NCBI GenBank assembly: GCA_032622095.1
Contig: CP136064.1
Location: 248,963,827-249,027,826 of the forward strand
Direction: 5' to 3'
Length of the DNA stretch: 64,000 bases
From: Siphonodentalium dalli
Taxonomy: Eukaryota > Mollusca > Scaphopoda > Gadilida > Siphonodentaliidae
The notes under the pieces were generated by a model, which was not told the DNA's origin, did no database searches, and saw nothing but the letters and a program-made list of their open reading frames with translations. The first letter of the stretch is position 1. Each line of letters opens with the position of its first letter. This document shows, piece by piece, positions 40,601 to 46,689 of the stretch. Both the position numbers and the translations under genes were made by a program.

Positions 40601-41133
40601 CTCTACGTGCGTAGCCAGAGTAGACATTAACGACATGGTCTAATAGTTGTCGACCATTCCTGTATTTTATAAGAGAGAGAAATATATTCAGCACATGCTT
40701 TGGAAACAGACAATCGTACATTTTACTGCCGCATATATAGGCTTGAAATACAAAGGCATCTCAACATAATAGTTATTATTATATTATTATTATTAATATT
40801 ATGTTCCTGTCTAAAGTCCCCTTGTAATATAGTTGCAATTTTAAAATAAGCACCAAATTATTGTATAATATATTTCGTGAATCGAAAATTGGTAACGACG
40901 CTGGAAAAGCTTGCAGGGACAAATACGTCATATCAAAATGGCGGCGTTTCCGGTCGAGATTGGCAGGTCGATTATTGCTATAATTAAAAACGTCTATTTA
41001 TGTTTGCAGGTATGGAATACCAGAACCCAATGAGATGTCAATAGTTATCGAGTATGCACTTGGGAAAACATCATCTTTCAATGAAAATAAAGAAATCTGT
41101 ACCGATGATAAAACATTAACTTTAGGACAGTGA
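7539..41133 (+). CDS. NAGS: N-acetylglutamate synthase, mitochondrial (13 exons seen, 5' end missing)
   Basis: The enzyme makes N-acetyl-L-glutamate from acetyl-CoA and glutamate in the mitochondrial matrix; in animals the product is the allosteric activator of carbamoyl-phosphate synthetase. Joined exons: 7539-7686, 9003-9119, 14310-14423, 15153-15274, 19022-19244, 21742-21816, 23234-23333, 26783-26876, 29238-29315, 31622-31706, 32170-32264, 35700-35753, 41010-41133. They give 475 codons plus stop TGA, with every intron GT-AG and every phase compatible. Residues about 50-310 match the amino-acid-kinase-fold regulatory domain of vertebrate NAGS (VGSDPREARYWLKQF, IPIIPAVGET). Residues about 320-470 match the GNAT domain, with a Q-x-x-G-x-G acetyl-CoA loop at 385-390 and the WYFKH...SNGKW block. 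Human NAGS is 534 residues, so roughly 50-60 N-terminal residues (start codon and transit peptide) are missing. No convincing exon for them was found upstream of 7539. Identification is by remembered family similarity. Confidence 0.93.
7701..7939. mobile_element. TTAA miniature element, CATGA family
   Basis: TTAA at 7697-7700 and 7940-7943. Ends CCCTTCAATGACTGGAGC and CTCCCGTCATGTAAGGG. Two hairpins, the left one partly deleted. It begins 14 nt after the donor of the NAGS exon at 7539-7686. Confidence 0.8.
8123..8337. mobile_element. ~215-bp foldback element (CAGTAATGC family)
   Basis: TA-flanked, near-perfect palindrome from CAGTAATGCCCTAAATAATC to its inverse around an AGCTC..GAGC-like centre. 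Other copies are at 42495, 44284 and 48561. It sits in an intron of NAGS within a 'GGGAGAAGT' dispersed repeat (about 7970-8520). Confidence 0.85.
9003..9119 (+). CDS. NAGS: NAGS exon, start of amino-acid-kinase-like domain
   Basis: Thirty-nine codons in phase 0, opening VGSDPREARYWLKQF, the most conserved stretch at the head of the regulatory domain, and ending PDVFSDVTH. The donor is CAT|GTGAGT. The last ~20 exon bases plus the donor are the apparent progenitor of the 3.2-kb minisatellite that follows. Confidence 0.93.
9120..12350 (+). repeat. 3.2-kb minisatellite made of splice-donor-like units
   Basis: About 140 units of two types: 22-bp AGACATCACACAGGTGAGTG(TT), and a 24-bp type with CAGGTGGGGTTATC. 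The first irregular units (9200-9300) keep the exon-like spelling GTTCTCAGATATCACA. A fragment of the GGGAGAAGT repeat interrupts the array at about 9298-9370. Short frames through the 24-bp-rich stretch near 12013-12234 are repeat artefacts. Confidence 0.9.
13190..13510 (+). repeat. Tandem pair of the GAGTTATGGCCC dispersed repeat
   Basis: Two ~180-bp related copies, each with GATAACT, AAATTTGGTATGTG, TTTACTAGC and ending in GAGTTA.GGCCC. Intronic. Confidence 0.6.
13760..14170 (+). repeat. 163-bp-type dispersed repeat (GATGGGAACGAGTCATTTTG)
   Basis: Begins with the short palindrome around AACTTTACTTGTAAAGTTTG. Two units carry GATGGGAACGAGTCATTTTG and GGCCATCTTGGATTT. Same family as 16440-17480 and 42760-43110. 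Confidence 0.65.
14310..14423 (+). CDS. NAGS: NAGS exon, kinase-like domain
   Basis: Thirty-eight codons in phase 0 between TTGACAG and AAG|GTAAAT. FASCISFLQRNCMRPVVIVG is the helix-strand pair before the first glycine loop of the amino-acid-kinase fold. The preceding intron is about 5.2 kb and is mostly minisatellite. Confidence 0.93.
14612..15143. mobile_element. AGAGGGTGAATTT double-hairpin element, in a NAGS intron
   Basis: Two hairpins built on GGTGAATTTAGTGATGC and its inverse, at 14648-14750 and 15021-15115. Ends are CAAGCC and GGCTTG. The right end stops 9 nt before the NAGS exon at 15153. Other copies: 20648, 34937, 43612, 49589, 52866. Confidence 0.75.
15153..15274 (+). CDS. NAGS: NAGS exon, kinase-like domain
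   Basis: Forty codons plus two bases of a split proline; donor CCC|GTGAGT. It includes ADCMVLTSLLEL and MFSGSNIL, matching the region of human NAGS before the arginine/glutamate pocket. The acceptor (TTTTCACAG) lies only 9 nt beyond the end of a miniature element (14612-15143). Another element begins 53 nt after the donor. Confidence 0.92.
15328..15581. mobile_element. TTAA miniature element, CATGA family
   Basis: TTAA|CCCTTTCATGACGTGAGC at the left. The right end CATGGAAGGG is followed by TTAT, a decayed target site. It contains two complete hairpins. It starts 53 nt after a NAGS donor. Confidence 0.8.
15660..15851. mobile_element. Left-truncated CATGA-family element in a duplicated block
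   Basis: Lacks the left terminus, keeps parts of both hairpins and the right end CCATGAAAGGG|TTAA. The flank after it (about 15853-15905) repeats the flank after the previous copy (about 15582-15640), so element and flank were probably duplicated together. Confidence 0.6.
16077..16440. other. Intronic AT-rich sequence with a one-sided AGGCCCACTTA end
   Basis: TTAAAGGCCCACTTATTTTTC at 16073 matches the left end of the elements at 50800 and 59986. No right end was found. Otherwise featureless. Confidence 0.35.
16440..17480 (+). repeat. Tandem array of ~163-bp units
   Basis: About six units with TTAGCACGGGC.ACAGGTCGTA, GATGGGAACGAGTCATTTTG, AACATGGCCGCCAGCAGCCA and TTTTACTCTTTGTATGACTA. Minus-strand short frames here are repeat translations. 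Lies in the NAGS intron 15275-19021. Confidence 0.75.
17860..18060 (+). repeat. GTCTGT microsatellite plus dispersed repeat
   Basis: CAGTCTGTCTGTCTGTCTGTCTG-type run, then a diverged copy of the GAGTTATGGCCC repeat, then A-rich low-complexity sequence to about 18190. Confidence 0.55.
19022..19244 (+). CDS. NAGS: NAGS exon, core of kinase-like domain
   Basis: The longest exon, about 75 codons. It begins by completing the split proline, contains IPIIPAVGET, EELAKALEPMKIM and NTVGGLLDEDG, and ends at CAT|GTATGT. These are the nucleotide-fold core strands of the amino-acid-kinase domain, the region that carries allosteric arginine regulation in NAGS proteins. A mini-Helitron begins 48 bp downstream. 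Confidence 0.94.
19292..19624 (-). mobile_element. 333-bp mini-Helitron, 48 bp after a NAGS exon
   Basis: Read on the minus strand it starts A|TCTATATAAAAGGCAAG and ends GACGGGCAATCGCCTAG|T. That is a 5' TC, a 3' CTAG, and an A-T insertion site as in Helitrons. GTGTGT microsatellite follows the 5' end. Confidence 0.7.
20210..20615 (+). repeat. G-rich minisatellite (GGATACTCTGGG units)
   Basis: About 20 degenerate 17-22-bp units such as GGGGATACTCTGGGCGGG on the plus strand. There are many G3-G5 runs, so the NAGS transcript strand could form G-quadruplexes. Long frames on both strands here are repeat artefacts. Confidence 0.85.
20648..21066. mobile_element. AGAGGGTGAATTT double-hairpin element
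   Basis: Hairpins at about 20671-20757 and 20948-21037 separated by the conserved spacer (GTTCACCCATTGGGAACCTC). Left terminus degraded. Intronic. Confidence 0.7.
21443..21522. repeat. 80-bp imperfect palindrome
   Basis: TTTTGATCACTGCTGTAT and its inverse flank a ~40-bp centre that also pairs (TAATGCAA/TTGCA). Intronic; could be a solo foldback element. Confidence 0.5.
21742..21816 (+). CDS. NAGS: NAGS exon, kinase-like domain
   Basis: Twenty-five codons in phase 0 at both ends (TTTGCAG acceptor, CGA|GTAAGC donor). VIANINIPADL aligns with the 'VLSNVNLPADL' segment of the human enzyme. Confidence 0.92.
22096..22964. mobile_element. Probable hAT-type element
   Basis: Ends GGCTTGCCAC and GTGGCAACCC, with TTATTATT on both sides as a possible 8-bp duplication (low complexity, so uncertain by 1 nt). 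Diverged internal inverse copies of TAGTCGATGGTTTAG lie near both ends. Two short plus-strand frames inside are unrecognised. Confidence 0.5.
23234..23333 (+). CDS. NAGS: NAGS exon, end of kinase-like domain
   Basis: Thirty-three codons plus one base; acceptor TTTCTTTAG, donor GTCTGT. SSVVITSVDKMLQELFTHRG matches the end of the regulatory domain ('ELFSNKG' in vertebrates). Confidence 0.92.
23397..23649. mobile_element. TTAA miniature element, CATGA family
   Basis: Right end CTCCAGTCATAGAAGGG|TTAA; left end diverged. Two hairpins. It starts 63 nt after the NAGS donor at 23334. Immediately to the right, TTAATGGGTTTG and its inverse form a 33-bp palindrome (23650-23682). Confidence 0.7.
24094..25140 (+). 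mobile_element. 1.05-kb Helitron-like element
   Basis: A|TCTATATATATAAAACC at the 5' end followed by GTGTATGTGTGT microsatellite; 3' hairpin CCCGTCATTTTGTGATGGG then CAATCCCCTAG|T. No Rep/helicase frame, so non-autonomous. Intronic to NAGS. Confidence 0.75.
25141..26782. other. Intronic sequence with no recognised feature
   Basis: AT-rich, no hairpin modules, tandem arrays or coding frames beyond noise. Confidence 0.5.
26783..26876 (+). CDS. NAGS: NAGS exon, inter-domain segment
   Basis: Completes the split glycine, then CGTFFKITEPILLYKSLE and DIPRLQDLLNK; donor GTGAGT. It corresponds to the junction between the kinase-like and acetyltransferase domains (human GSGTLFKNAERM region). Confidence 0.92.
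27028..28602. mobile_element. TTAA element (AGGCACG ends) split by a hAT insertion
   Basis: TTAA at 27024-27027 and 28603-28606. Ends AGGCACGGGCGGCG and CGCCGCCCGTATCT. Removing the nested 27180-28234 element leaves about 510 bp, close to the 495-bp relative at 58249-58743. Confidence 0.75.
27180..28234. mobile_element. 1.05-kb hAT-type element nested in a TTAA element
   Basis: Ends CAGGCTCCAAGCTAGGG and CCCTAGCTTGGGCCCTG, with a perfect 8-bp duplication GGTGTACG at 27172-27179 and 28235-28242. Inner GGGAGAAGT and GGCGAAG motifs link it to the GGGAGAAGT repeats at 7970-8520 and 52750-53560. No transposase. Confidence 0.85.
28603..29237. other. Intronic sequence with a short tandem duplication
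   Basis: Only a ~50-bp duplication around TATACGTCAGTA.TGAGTA at about 28795-28865 and AT-rich sequence. Confidence 0.4.
29238..29315 (+). CDS. NAGS: NAGS exon, start of acetyltransferase domain
   Basis: Codes KAFSKELSADYFDNIRDNVH then AIYLSE and leaves two bases (GA) of a split codon; donor GTAAGT. It is the first part of the GNAT domain. This donor could join in frame either to the canonical exon at 31622 (giving Glu) or to the alternative terminal exon at 29859 (giving Asp). A TTAA element starts 17 nt after the donor. Confidence 0.92.
29333..29558. mobile_element. TTAA miniature element, CATGA family
   Basis: TTAA at 29329-29332 and 29559-29562. Both hairpins partly eroded. Begins 17 nt after the NAGS donor at 29316, upstream of the alternative terminal exon. 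Confidence 0.75.
29859..29970 (+). CDS. Putative alternative terminal exon of NAGS
   Basis: After a good acceptor (TTTGTTTTTGCAG), the first base completes the GA left by the 29315 donor to give Asp. Thirty-six further codons are open, starting NVIMDAILKIGQISKCG and ending SMAEMQ then TGA at 29968-29970. The only AATAAA downstream is at 30419-30424. No domain is recognised in the tail. If spliced, the protein would keep the whole kinase-like domain but lose the GNAT catalytic domain. The phase match and open frame are seen; expression is inference. It could be chance, since 36 open codons are not strongly significant. Confidence 0.4.
30253..31512. mobile_element. Possible element with AGGCCTGTC ends
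   Basis: AGGCCTGTC at about 30253 and GACAGGCCT at about 31505, with related inner motifs (AATCGCCC.CGTG). No target duplication was confirmed. Would contain the AATAAA at 30419. Confidence 0.3.
30419..30424 (+). terminator. AATAAA polyadenylation signal after the alternative exon
   Basis: Canonical AATAAA followed within ~15 nt by a T/GT-rich stretch (GTTGTTCAATCTTATTT). It is about 450 nt after the alternative stop codon. It may lie inside a repeat bounded by AGGCCTGTC at about 30253 and its inverse at about 31510. Confidence 0.4.
31622..31706 (+). CDS. NAGS: NAGS exon, acetyltransferase domain
   Basis: Codes YSAAAIILRDKKIGVPYLDK then FAVSLKAQ, the central strands of the GNAT fold ('YNAAAI...GTPYLDKFVV' in human NAGS). 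Acceptor CTTGTAG, donor CAG|GTGAGA. The final Gln opens the Q-x-x-G-x-G acetyl-CoA motif completed by the next exon. Confidence 0.93.
32170..32264 (+). CDS. NAGS: NAGS exon, acetyl-CoA-binding loop
   Basis: GEGTGLMVWDCMRTDFNQMF follows the Gln of the previous exon to form Q-G-E-G-T-G, the GNAT motif A pyrophosphate loop. FWRSRIDNVVNPW ends the exon with a split Trp. Acceptor ATGCAG, donor GTAGGT. Confidence 0.94.
32787..33310 (+). repeat. Three tandem ~191-bp units
   Basis: Units begin GAGATTGGGTACCTTCATGG at about 32787, 32978 and 33170 and share TAATCAACTCCTCCTACAG and GATATTGTTCCTAACATG. Preceded by a CCGTCCGTCCGTGCGTCCG run. The similar short frames are repeats, not genes. Intronic. Confidence 0.8.
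33590..34936. other. Intronic AT-rich sequence without a supported gene
   Basis: Holds a 53-bp palindrome (AAACAGTTTGTGAA and inverse at 34721-34773), a small CCAGTAATTATCA triplet near 34835, and several unremarkable short frames. Confidence 0.4.
34937..35350. mobile_element. AGAGGGTGAATTT double-hairpin element
   Basis: CAAGCCTG and AGGCTTG ends. Two hairpins at 34960-35040 and 35228-35322. The left hairpin has lost part of its outer arm. Confidence 0.75.
35700..35753 (+). CDS. NAGS: NAGS exon, glutamate-site block
   Basis: An 18-residue micro-exon reading YFKHCEGSWSNGKWIVFW, with split Trp codons at both borders. The SN pair and flanking aromatics match the conserved substrate-site block of NAGS ('YFKHSDGSFSNKQW'). 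Acceptor TTCCAG, donor GTAAGT. Confidence 0.94.
36013..36465 (+). mobile_element. TA-flanked miniature element (TGTGACCC family)
   Basis: TA|TGTGACCCACCATATCAAA at the left and GCGGGTCACA|TA at the right. It carries the same double hairpin as the TTAA elements. Central GAGCCCCAGACAAACATGAG segment is in the opposite direction to the copy at 47831. Confidence 0.8.
36736..39141 (+). repeat. 34-bp satellite, 60 units, one unit split by a TTAA element
   Basis: Unit GAACATGGAGTACACAGATC + AATCATTAAA[T/G]ATT. Fifty-eight consecutive units (36736-38707) keep exactly 34 bp. Unit 59 is interrupted by the insertion at 38737-39098, and unit 60 is 39108-39141. Apart from two single-base exceptions (in units 1 and 56), only position 31 varies (T or G). 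Lies in the last NAGS intron. Confidence 0.95.
38737..39098 (+). mobile_element. TTAA miniature element inserted in the 34-bp satellite
   Basis: TTAA at 38733-38736 and 39099-39102. The intact satellite unit supplies the empty site CATTAAAGATT. First hairpin complete; about 30 bp (one arm) of the second hairpin is deleted. ACCCAAC family. Confidence 0.9.
39307..39699 (+). mobile_element. TTAA miniature element, ACCCAAC family
   Basis: TTAA at 39303-39306 and 39700-39703. Two intact hairpins plus the GGCCGGTTTTGGCC.GGTTTG end region. Same orientation as the copy 208 bp upstream and nearly identical to it. Confidence 0.9.
39704..41009. other. Intronic sequence with no recognised feature
   Basis: AT-rich unique-looking sequence; minus-strand frames near 40237-40636 have no recognisable domain. 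Confidence 0.4.
41010..41133 (+). CDS. NAGS: NAGS last coding exon and stop
   Basis: YGIPEPNEMSIVIEYALG, then a hydrophilic tail ending TLTLGQ and TGA (41131-41133). The GNAT C-terminal strand ('FGLADIRDSYELVNHA' in human) is recognisable but diverged. The preceding intron holds the 34-bp satellite. Confidence 0.88.
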
Positions 41134-41231
41134 TATAGTAATGAATAATTATCTTATGATGATCGTCTTTGTGTTATGCTCAAAAGCTCAACTTCCTATT
41201 TTTGTCACTGAGTTATTAATTTAAGTGTTAA

Positions 41232-41478
41232 CCCTTTCATGATGGGAGTAGTACTGGTGCAGCATTAAATATCCTGTGCCAGTGCATTCTCTTATATATG
41301 CGAGTCTCCCATAGTGAGCCTCGCACATATAAGAGAATACACTGATTTACAAGATCATGTCAATATTGTTAGGCCAATGCATTCTCTGATATATGTGAGG
41401 TGCCCTATGGGAGACTTGCATATATAAGATTGGCACAGGGTTTTCGCAAAATTTCAGGAAGCTCCAGTCATGGAAGAG
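41232..41478. mobile_element. TTAA miniature element in the NAGS 3' region
   Basis: TTAA at 41228-41231 and 41479-41482. CCCTTTCATGATGGGAG left end and two hairpins, the right one short of an arm. CATGA family. Confidence 0.8.
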
Positions 41479-41483
41479 TTAAT

Positions 41484-41489
41484 AATAAA
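41484..41489 (+). terminator. Candidate NAGS polyadenylation signal
   Basis: AATAAA followed by a GT-rich stretch, 350 nt after the stop codon. It sits 2 nt past the right TTAA of a miniature element at 41232-41478, so that element would lie inside the 3' UTR. Confidence 0.45.
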
Positions 41490-42192
41490 GTGTATAACAG
41501 GGTTTGTTTTAAGTATTTAAATTGTGTGATCTGTTAACATCCGGGGTTTGTTTTGTGTATTTATATTGGGTGATCTATGAACATCCAGGGTTTGTTTTGT
41601 GTATTTAAATTGTGTGATCTATGAACAGTGTGAATCAAGGTCTGCAAAAGATTATTGAAATTTACAATTATTTTTGTTATGTCTTTTAAATTCTCAAAAA
41701 CATGGAAAAATTCTAGAAAAATAAAGGAGATTTTCTCTACCAGATCTATAACCCTAACTTAATGATACTGCCAGTTGAAAAATTTCTCAAACTCAATGTT
41801 CAATGATCACACAACTGTGAGTCAAAATAGTTCTGTTATCTTTGATAGTATCCATATAGTGAGCAAGCTATATGTAAACAATAAAATTTTATGTTGACAT
41901 ATTACATGCACACGGGTCCAGGAATATATTTTTTAAATTTTATTATATTATTTTTAGAATTTGATAAGGTTTTTAATTTGGGATTAGATTTTTCAAACTT
42001 GTTTTGCTTTATCATATTTTATGGATGTTAGTGATGAAGACAAAAAAAATCCTGGACCCCTGTGATTACATGCCACCTGTAGTTGTGTGTTTTTTGTTTG
42101 ATTTTTGTCAAAAACATAATGCGTTACTGCCATTCAACTTCTTGTTTTTGCCTCTGATCCCTTTGATACAATACAATACAATAGTATACAAT

Positions 42193-42283
42193 CGAGGTTG
42201 ACACAAGGAACTGTCAACCCAAGGAAGTCAGTATTCACTCCAATATTGACTTCAAGGGTTCAGAATTCCTCATGTCAACCTCG
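42193..42283. repeat. 91-bp palindromic element
   Basis: CGAGGTTGACACAAGGAA and its inverse TTCCTCATGTCAACCTCG at the ends; inner arms pair partially. Possibly a very small foldback element. Confidence 0.5.
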
Positions 42284-42494
42284 AAACCATTTGATAACTG
42301 TTTCGTTATATGATACCCTTATTATATTATTGGTTGCACCGATTTGAAGATTGGAAACTCATTCTATTTTAAGCACAAAGTGTTCCGTAGAAATTTTTGT
42401 TAACCTCTTGTGGATAAATGTTTACTTCATCCATTTTCAAATAGAAAGGAAATGAACATCGTCAAATGATGGTATTTATAGGGCCAGGGACCTA

Positions 42495-42717
42495 CAGTAA
42501 TGCTCTAAATAATCAACTCTTTAACCACAGCAGAATTATGAGTAATTTTTCAGGATTTAGTCGGAAATATTGCTTGTTGCCATCCATCGTAAAGCTCTCA
42601 CTGAGAGCTCTCCGATGAATGGCAACAAGCCATATTTCCGACTAAATCCTGAAAAGTTACCCATAATTCTGCTGTGGTTAAGGAGTCGATTATTTAGAGC
42701 ATTACTGAACGTCACTA
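42495..42717. mobile_element. Foldback element, CAGTAATGC family
   Basis: Near-perfect palindrome with centre AGCTCTCACTGAGAGCTCT. Left flank TA; right flank AA. Confidence 0.85.
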
Positions 42718-42759
42718 ATGCTGTTATTTGGAACTCTTGCATTGGATCAAGTATAGGAG

Positions 42760-43110
42760 TTATTAGCTCAACTTTACTTTGTAAAGTTTGAACTATTGCC
42801 ATGGCTTGGTATCTGTCGTCTGTGTGTGCGTGTGTGATTCGTCAACAATTTCCTTTAGCACGGGCTACAGGTCGTACCTTTGGTCGGATCATTATAAAAT
42901 AGCTGTTGACATTGATATGTAGATGGGAACGAGTCATTTTGGGGGTCATTCAAAATTCAATCCATTAGCACGGGCTACAGGTCCTACTGTTCGTCTGATC
43001 ATCATGAAATTTGTCATGGATATTAATATTGACATGTAGATGGGAACGAGTCATTTTGGGGTCGATCGGCCATAAAACATGGCCGCTGGCAGTCATCTTG
43101 GATTTTACTC
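42760..43110 (+). repeat. 163-bp-type dispersed repeat
   Basis: Starts at the AACTTTACTTTGTAAAGTTT palindrome, with GATGGGAACGAGTCATTTTG twice. Same family as 16440-17480. Confidence 0.65.
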
Positions 43111-43340
43111 TTTGTTGTACTTATTTGTGAAAAGGATTATGTGCATTATATGAACATCTATTAAATGGTTAAGGCTTGTTTGATATTCCAAATTGGGGTA
43201 CAATCGATACCTAATTTACTTGTAAATTTCAGATATAAATGTGATTTTTTAACTCTTAGTCATCTTTTAAAGTGCATTTTAATTTACCACAGCTCATGTA
43301 CTAGTTCATCCCACCAGACAAATGTTTATATATGTTTTAA

Positions 43341-43502
43341 CCCTTTCAGTGCCAACTCCGATTTTTGTATCAACCCATATTTCCTTGATCATTTTTAGCA
43401 GAGCTCTTTCCATCAATGTATCACATTATTATAATCAATAAATTTGAAAAATGATCAAGGAAATATGGGTTGATACAAAAATCGGACTTGGCACTGAAAG
43501 GG
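43341..43502. mobile_element. 162-bp TTAA foldback element (CAGTGCC ends)
   Basis: TTAA|CCCTTTCAGTGCCAACTCCG and the inverse end |TTAA. Arms of about 55 bp (to TTTCCTTGATCATTTTT) surround a ~50-bp centre. No hairpin module of the CCAATGCATTC type. Confidence 0.85.
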
Positions 43503-43816
43503 TTAATATAGGAACTTGGAAGGTCAATTTATATTAATTTAAAACCTAGTCCCATTTTTCCACTTTATACTAGAATGTTCCTGTCTCCGCAATATATGCA
43601 CAAATGAGCCCCAACCAACCCCGAGTTTAGTGTGTCTGTCATTTGCAGACTGAGGTCCCCAGAGGGTGAATTTAGTGACTCTATTCCGCATAGCAAGCTA
43701 GCATCACTAAATTCACCCTCTGGGGACCTCATTCTGCTTAGGCCTCATATCTGGAAAGTTTCTTTACTATCAAATTTCTATAGAAACTTCTTCACATTGA
43801 TTTTATATCTTTATTA

Positions 43817-45853
43817 GGGGGTGTTTATACATTAGCCGGATAAGATCCTATTCGCTTTAGCCGGTTAGCGATAACAATAGAGTGTTTATACTTCGCCGGG
43901 TAAGAATTACATCTATCCGGATATGCAGCTATTCGGTTAACATTGTCTGGATTAAATTATTCAATACAAGCAACCTGTTGTCGTATAGATTCTAATTCGC
44001 TCTGAATTTAAGTTATATCTTTATCTGGTGTCATGCCGTCACGGATGATTGCCTTTCAACAATTAACTCGAGCAATATTGTTGTGTTAGCACTGATTCAC
44101 CTGTGTATATGGTTCAGTGTGTCAGTTTGATTGTCTCTAATCGGTTGTCCATCGGTGGTCACGCACCTTGAGTATAAGCTATTATTATAAATACTAACTG
44201 ATGACGGTACACATACTCTGCTTGTGCATGGTACATTTGTTGCGCATTCGAGGGAATTAACTGTGTGTGTTCATGTACATGTACAGTAATGCTCTAATTA
44301 ATCGACCTCTTAACCAAAGCAGAATTATGGGTAACTTTTCAGGATTTAGTCGGAAATATGGCTTGTTGCCATTCATCGGAAAGCTCTCGGGGAGAGCTTT
44401 CCGATGAATGGCAACAAGCCATATTTCCGACTAAATCCTGAAAATTTACCCATAATTCTGCTTTGGTTAAGAGGTCGATTAATTAGAGCATTACTGTATG
44501 TTCATATATATGGAAGAAATGGGATGGCACATTTCAATGTATTCAAACTTAATGGACAATTAGTTCAATAATCTAAATCTGAGTGCGCCGTGGACATATA
44601 TACATAGGGTCTAGAGGGCCTGCTTTGGAGGTGTGGGACTGTTCATCTTTGGAATTTCCAACTGTACCAAACCTTGAATCTCACCAAACTCACAAGTTCG
44701 CATAAATCCATGTACGTACCATGTTGGGCTTTAATCTAACTTTCCAACCATAGTAATCCTCTAGACGGCCCCGTATTGAGCGATTTCCTGTAGATGTGAA
44801 CCTGTGTCTAAACCTGGAAATTGGCCAATCCTAACATGTTTAGTGGTCTGACATCAAGCAACTTGAACCCCGATTTGATTCAGTTAAATTAGACAGCTGT
44901 TTAACTGACAACGGGGGTGGGACCAAGACATAATATTATCAACCGACTATGGTTATGGCCAGGTGAGAGAAAATTTTGAAATCTGAAAATTGCAAAATCC
45001 TAGCATCCAGACTTGCCTTAAGATTTCCATTTGTTGGACATTTTCCAAACTTGACACACCTCTAAGGTTGGATCATTTCCAACTGATGGCCATTTCAGTC
45101 CAATAATTTGGCATAAAAATAAGCAAATGTTGGTTTTAAAAAATCACCACTAATAAATTGGAAAATCAAACTACGAGAACAATTTCAACAAGTTTGTTGA
45201 TGTCAAATTTCCAACTAATGTTGTGTCAGGTATGAAATTTCCACCTTTTGAATATTTTGATTAATGTTGGGATGAGACACCCCATCGCCATGGCCCTGTA
45301 TACATGGACATGTTGAACGCCCAAATAAAATGAAAACCATATTTTATTGTATAATGTGCCAATGGAAAATGTGTCACATTTGATTCGCGATGTTGAAACT
45401 TATATATATAATATAAAATCAAATCCGAATGATTAGACACCAATTTGTAGATGCGACGAAAATATCTCAAAACTGTCAATGAACATGCTTTTGGCGCGAC
45501 ACTCACTTCACAGATTGTCTATGAACTCAAACAAACCTTTAACAATGTTTAAATATCTTTAAATTGGATTTAAGTTGGATATTAATAATTTTGGCATTTC
45601 CATTTCTAAAATTTTTCACTTCACTATACTGCCCAACCATACCTCTAGCAGGAAGTGGCTAGATGTTTACAGGTGTACAGCAATATCATATTCCAGTTTA
45701 GTGAGAAGTAAAAGGAAAACTATTAACAAGTAAAGAAGACACATAAATATATGCGTATCTTCGCTGGCGAAGTGTAAACACTCTGCAGTAACTTTCGCTT
45801 GTTAACGGGTTCGCCGCTTAGATCACTCACCGGCTATGTGTAAACGGCATCTT
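43817..45853. mobile_element. 2-kb element with TGTTTATAC-type ends, nested
   Basis: GGTGTTTATACATTAGCCGG at the left and CCGGCTATGTGTAAACGGC at the right. The subterminal regions are rich in inverted CGCCGG and GTTTA.AC motifs. TTAG flanks both sides. No coding frame. Contains the foldback at 44284. Confidence 0.6.
44284..44496. mobile_element. Foldback element, CAGTAATGC family, nested
   Basis: TA-flanked 213-bp palindrome inside the 43817-45853 element. Arm variants (GACCTCTTAACCAAAGCAG) are matched by the opposite arm. Confidence 0.88.
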
Positions 45854-46012
45854 AGTTTAGTTTCTCTATATCCCCAAATTGGCAGACGCCATATTGTATA
45901 ATATTCACCATTTGGAAACTTCAATCTGAGTCTTTGTCTCCCATAGCAGATGAGGCCATGCGGAATGAGGTCCACAGAGAGTGAATTTGGTGATGCTAGC
46001 CTGCTTTGCGGG

Positions 46013-46611
46013 CAGGGTTCGCGCTGCCACTTGCCAAATTTGCCAATGGCAAAAATAATTCACATTTGGCAAAAAATATTTTCATTTAGCAAGTCACTTT
46101 TTAATTCCTCAAGACAGTTGAAAAATGTTGGTCAATCAATACCATTCATTTCAGGAAAATCTTAAAACATAATTATATCAGTGATGTTTTATAAGGTTTA
46201 GGAAAAGTTAACACCTCTATTAAGATGTAGTTAATCTCATAGCATCAGTACTGATGTTGGAGGGATTACTAGTATGTAGTGCGGTGGTGGTGTTTCAATG
46301 CTAACCGTCCTGTGATGTGCCCTTCTGTTGAAGCAACCGTTCTACCCTTGTATTGTTTGGTGATTGGCTTATTGTTGTATGATAAACCACAATAGAGATG
46401 CGAGTGTAATTAATTATTAACTAACTGATTTTCTATCGATATCAAAAGTCGTTCAAACCGCGAGTGTCGAAACATAAGAGTTAAGGTTGCAGAAAATGAT
46501 ACTACCGGTATCAGGGATAGCATTTGGCAAATGCTAAAATAATTTGGCAAAAAATATTTTCATTTGGCAAATTATTTGGCAAGTATAAATTTTGGTTCAG
46601 CGCGGACCCTG
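46013..46611. mobile_element. 599-bp hAT-type element nested in a hairpin
   Basis: CAGGGTTCGCGCTG and CAGCGCGGACCCTG ends. Target duplication TTTGCGGG/TGTGCGGG (one mismatch). Second copy of the 5993-6496 family. Confidence 0.85.
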
Positions 46612-46689
46612 TGTGCGGGGATAGCGTCACTAAATTCACCCTCTGGGGACCTCATTCTGCAAATGACAGGAACACTAAACCCAGGCTTG

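Larger units (their letters stand above)
43612..46689. mobile_element. AGAGGGTGAATTT double-hairpin element split by two insertions
   Basis: First hairpin at 43646-43740. The second is split into 45957-46012 and 46612-46665. Removing the 43817-45853 and 46013-46611 inserts leaves an element of the usual ~430 bp. Confidence 0.75.
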
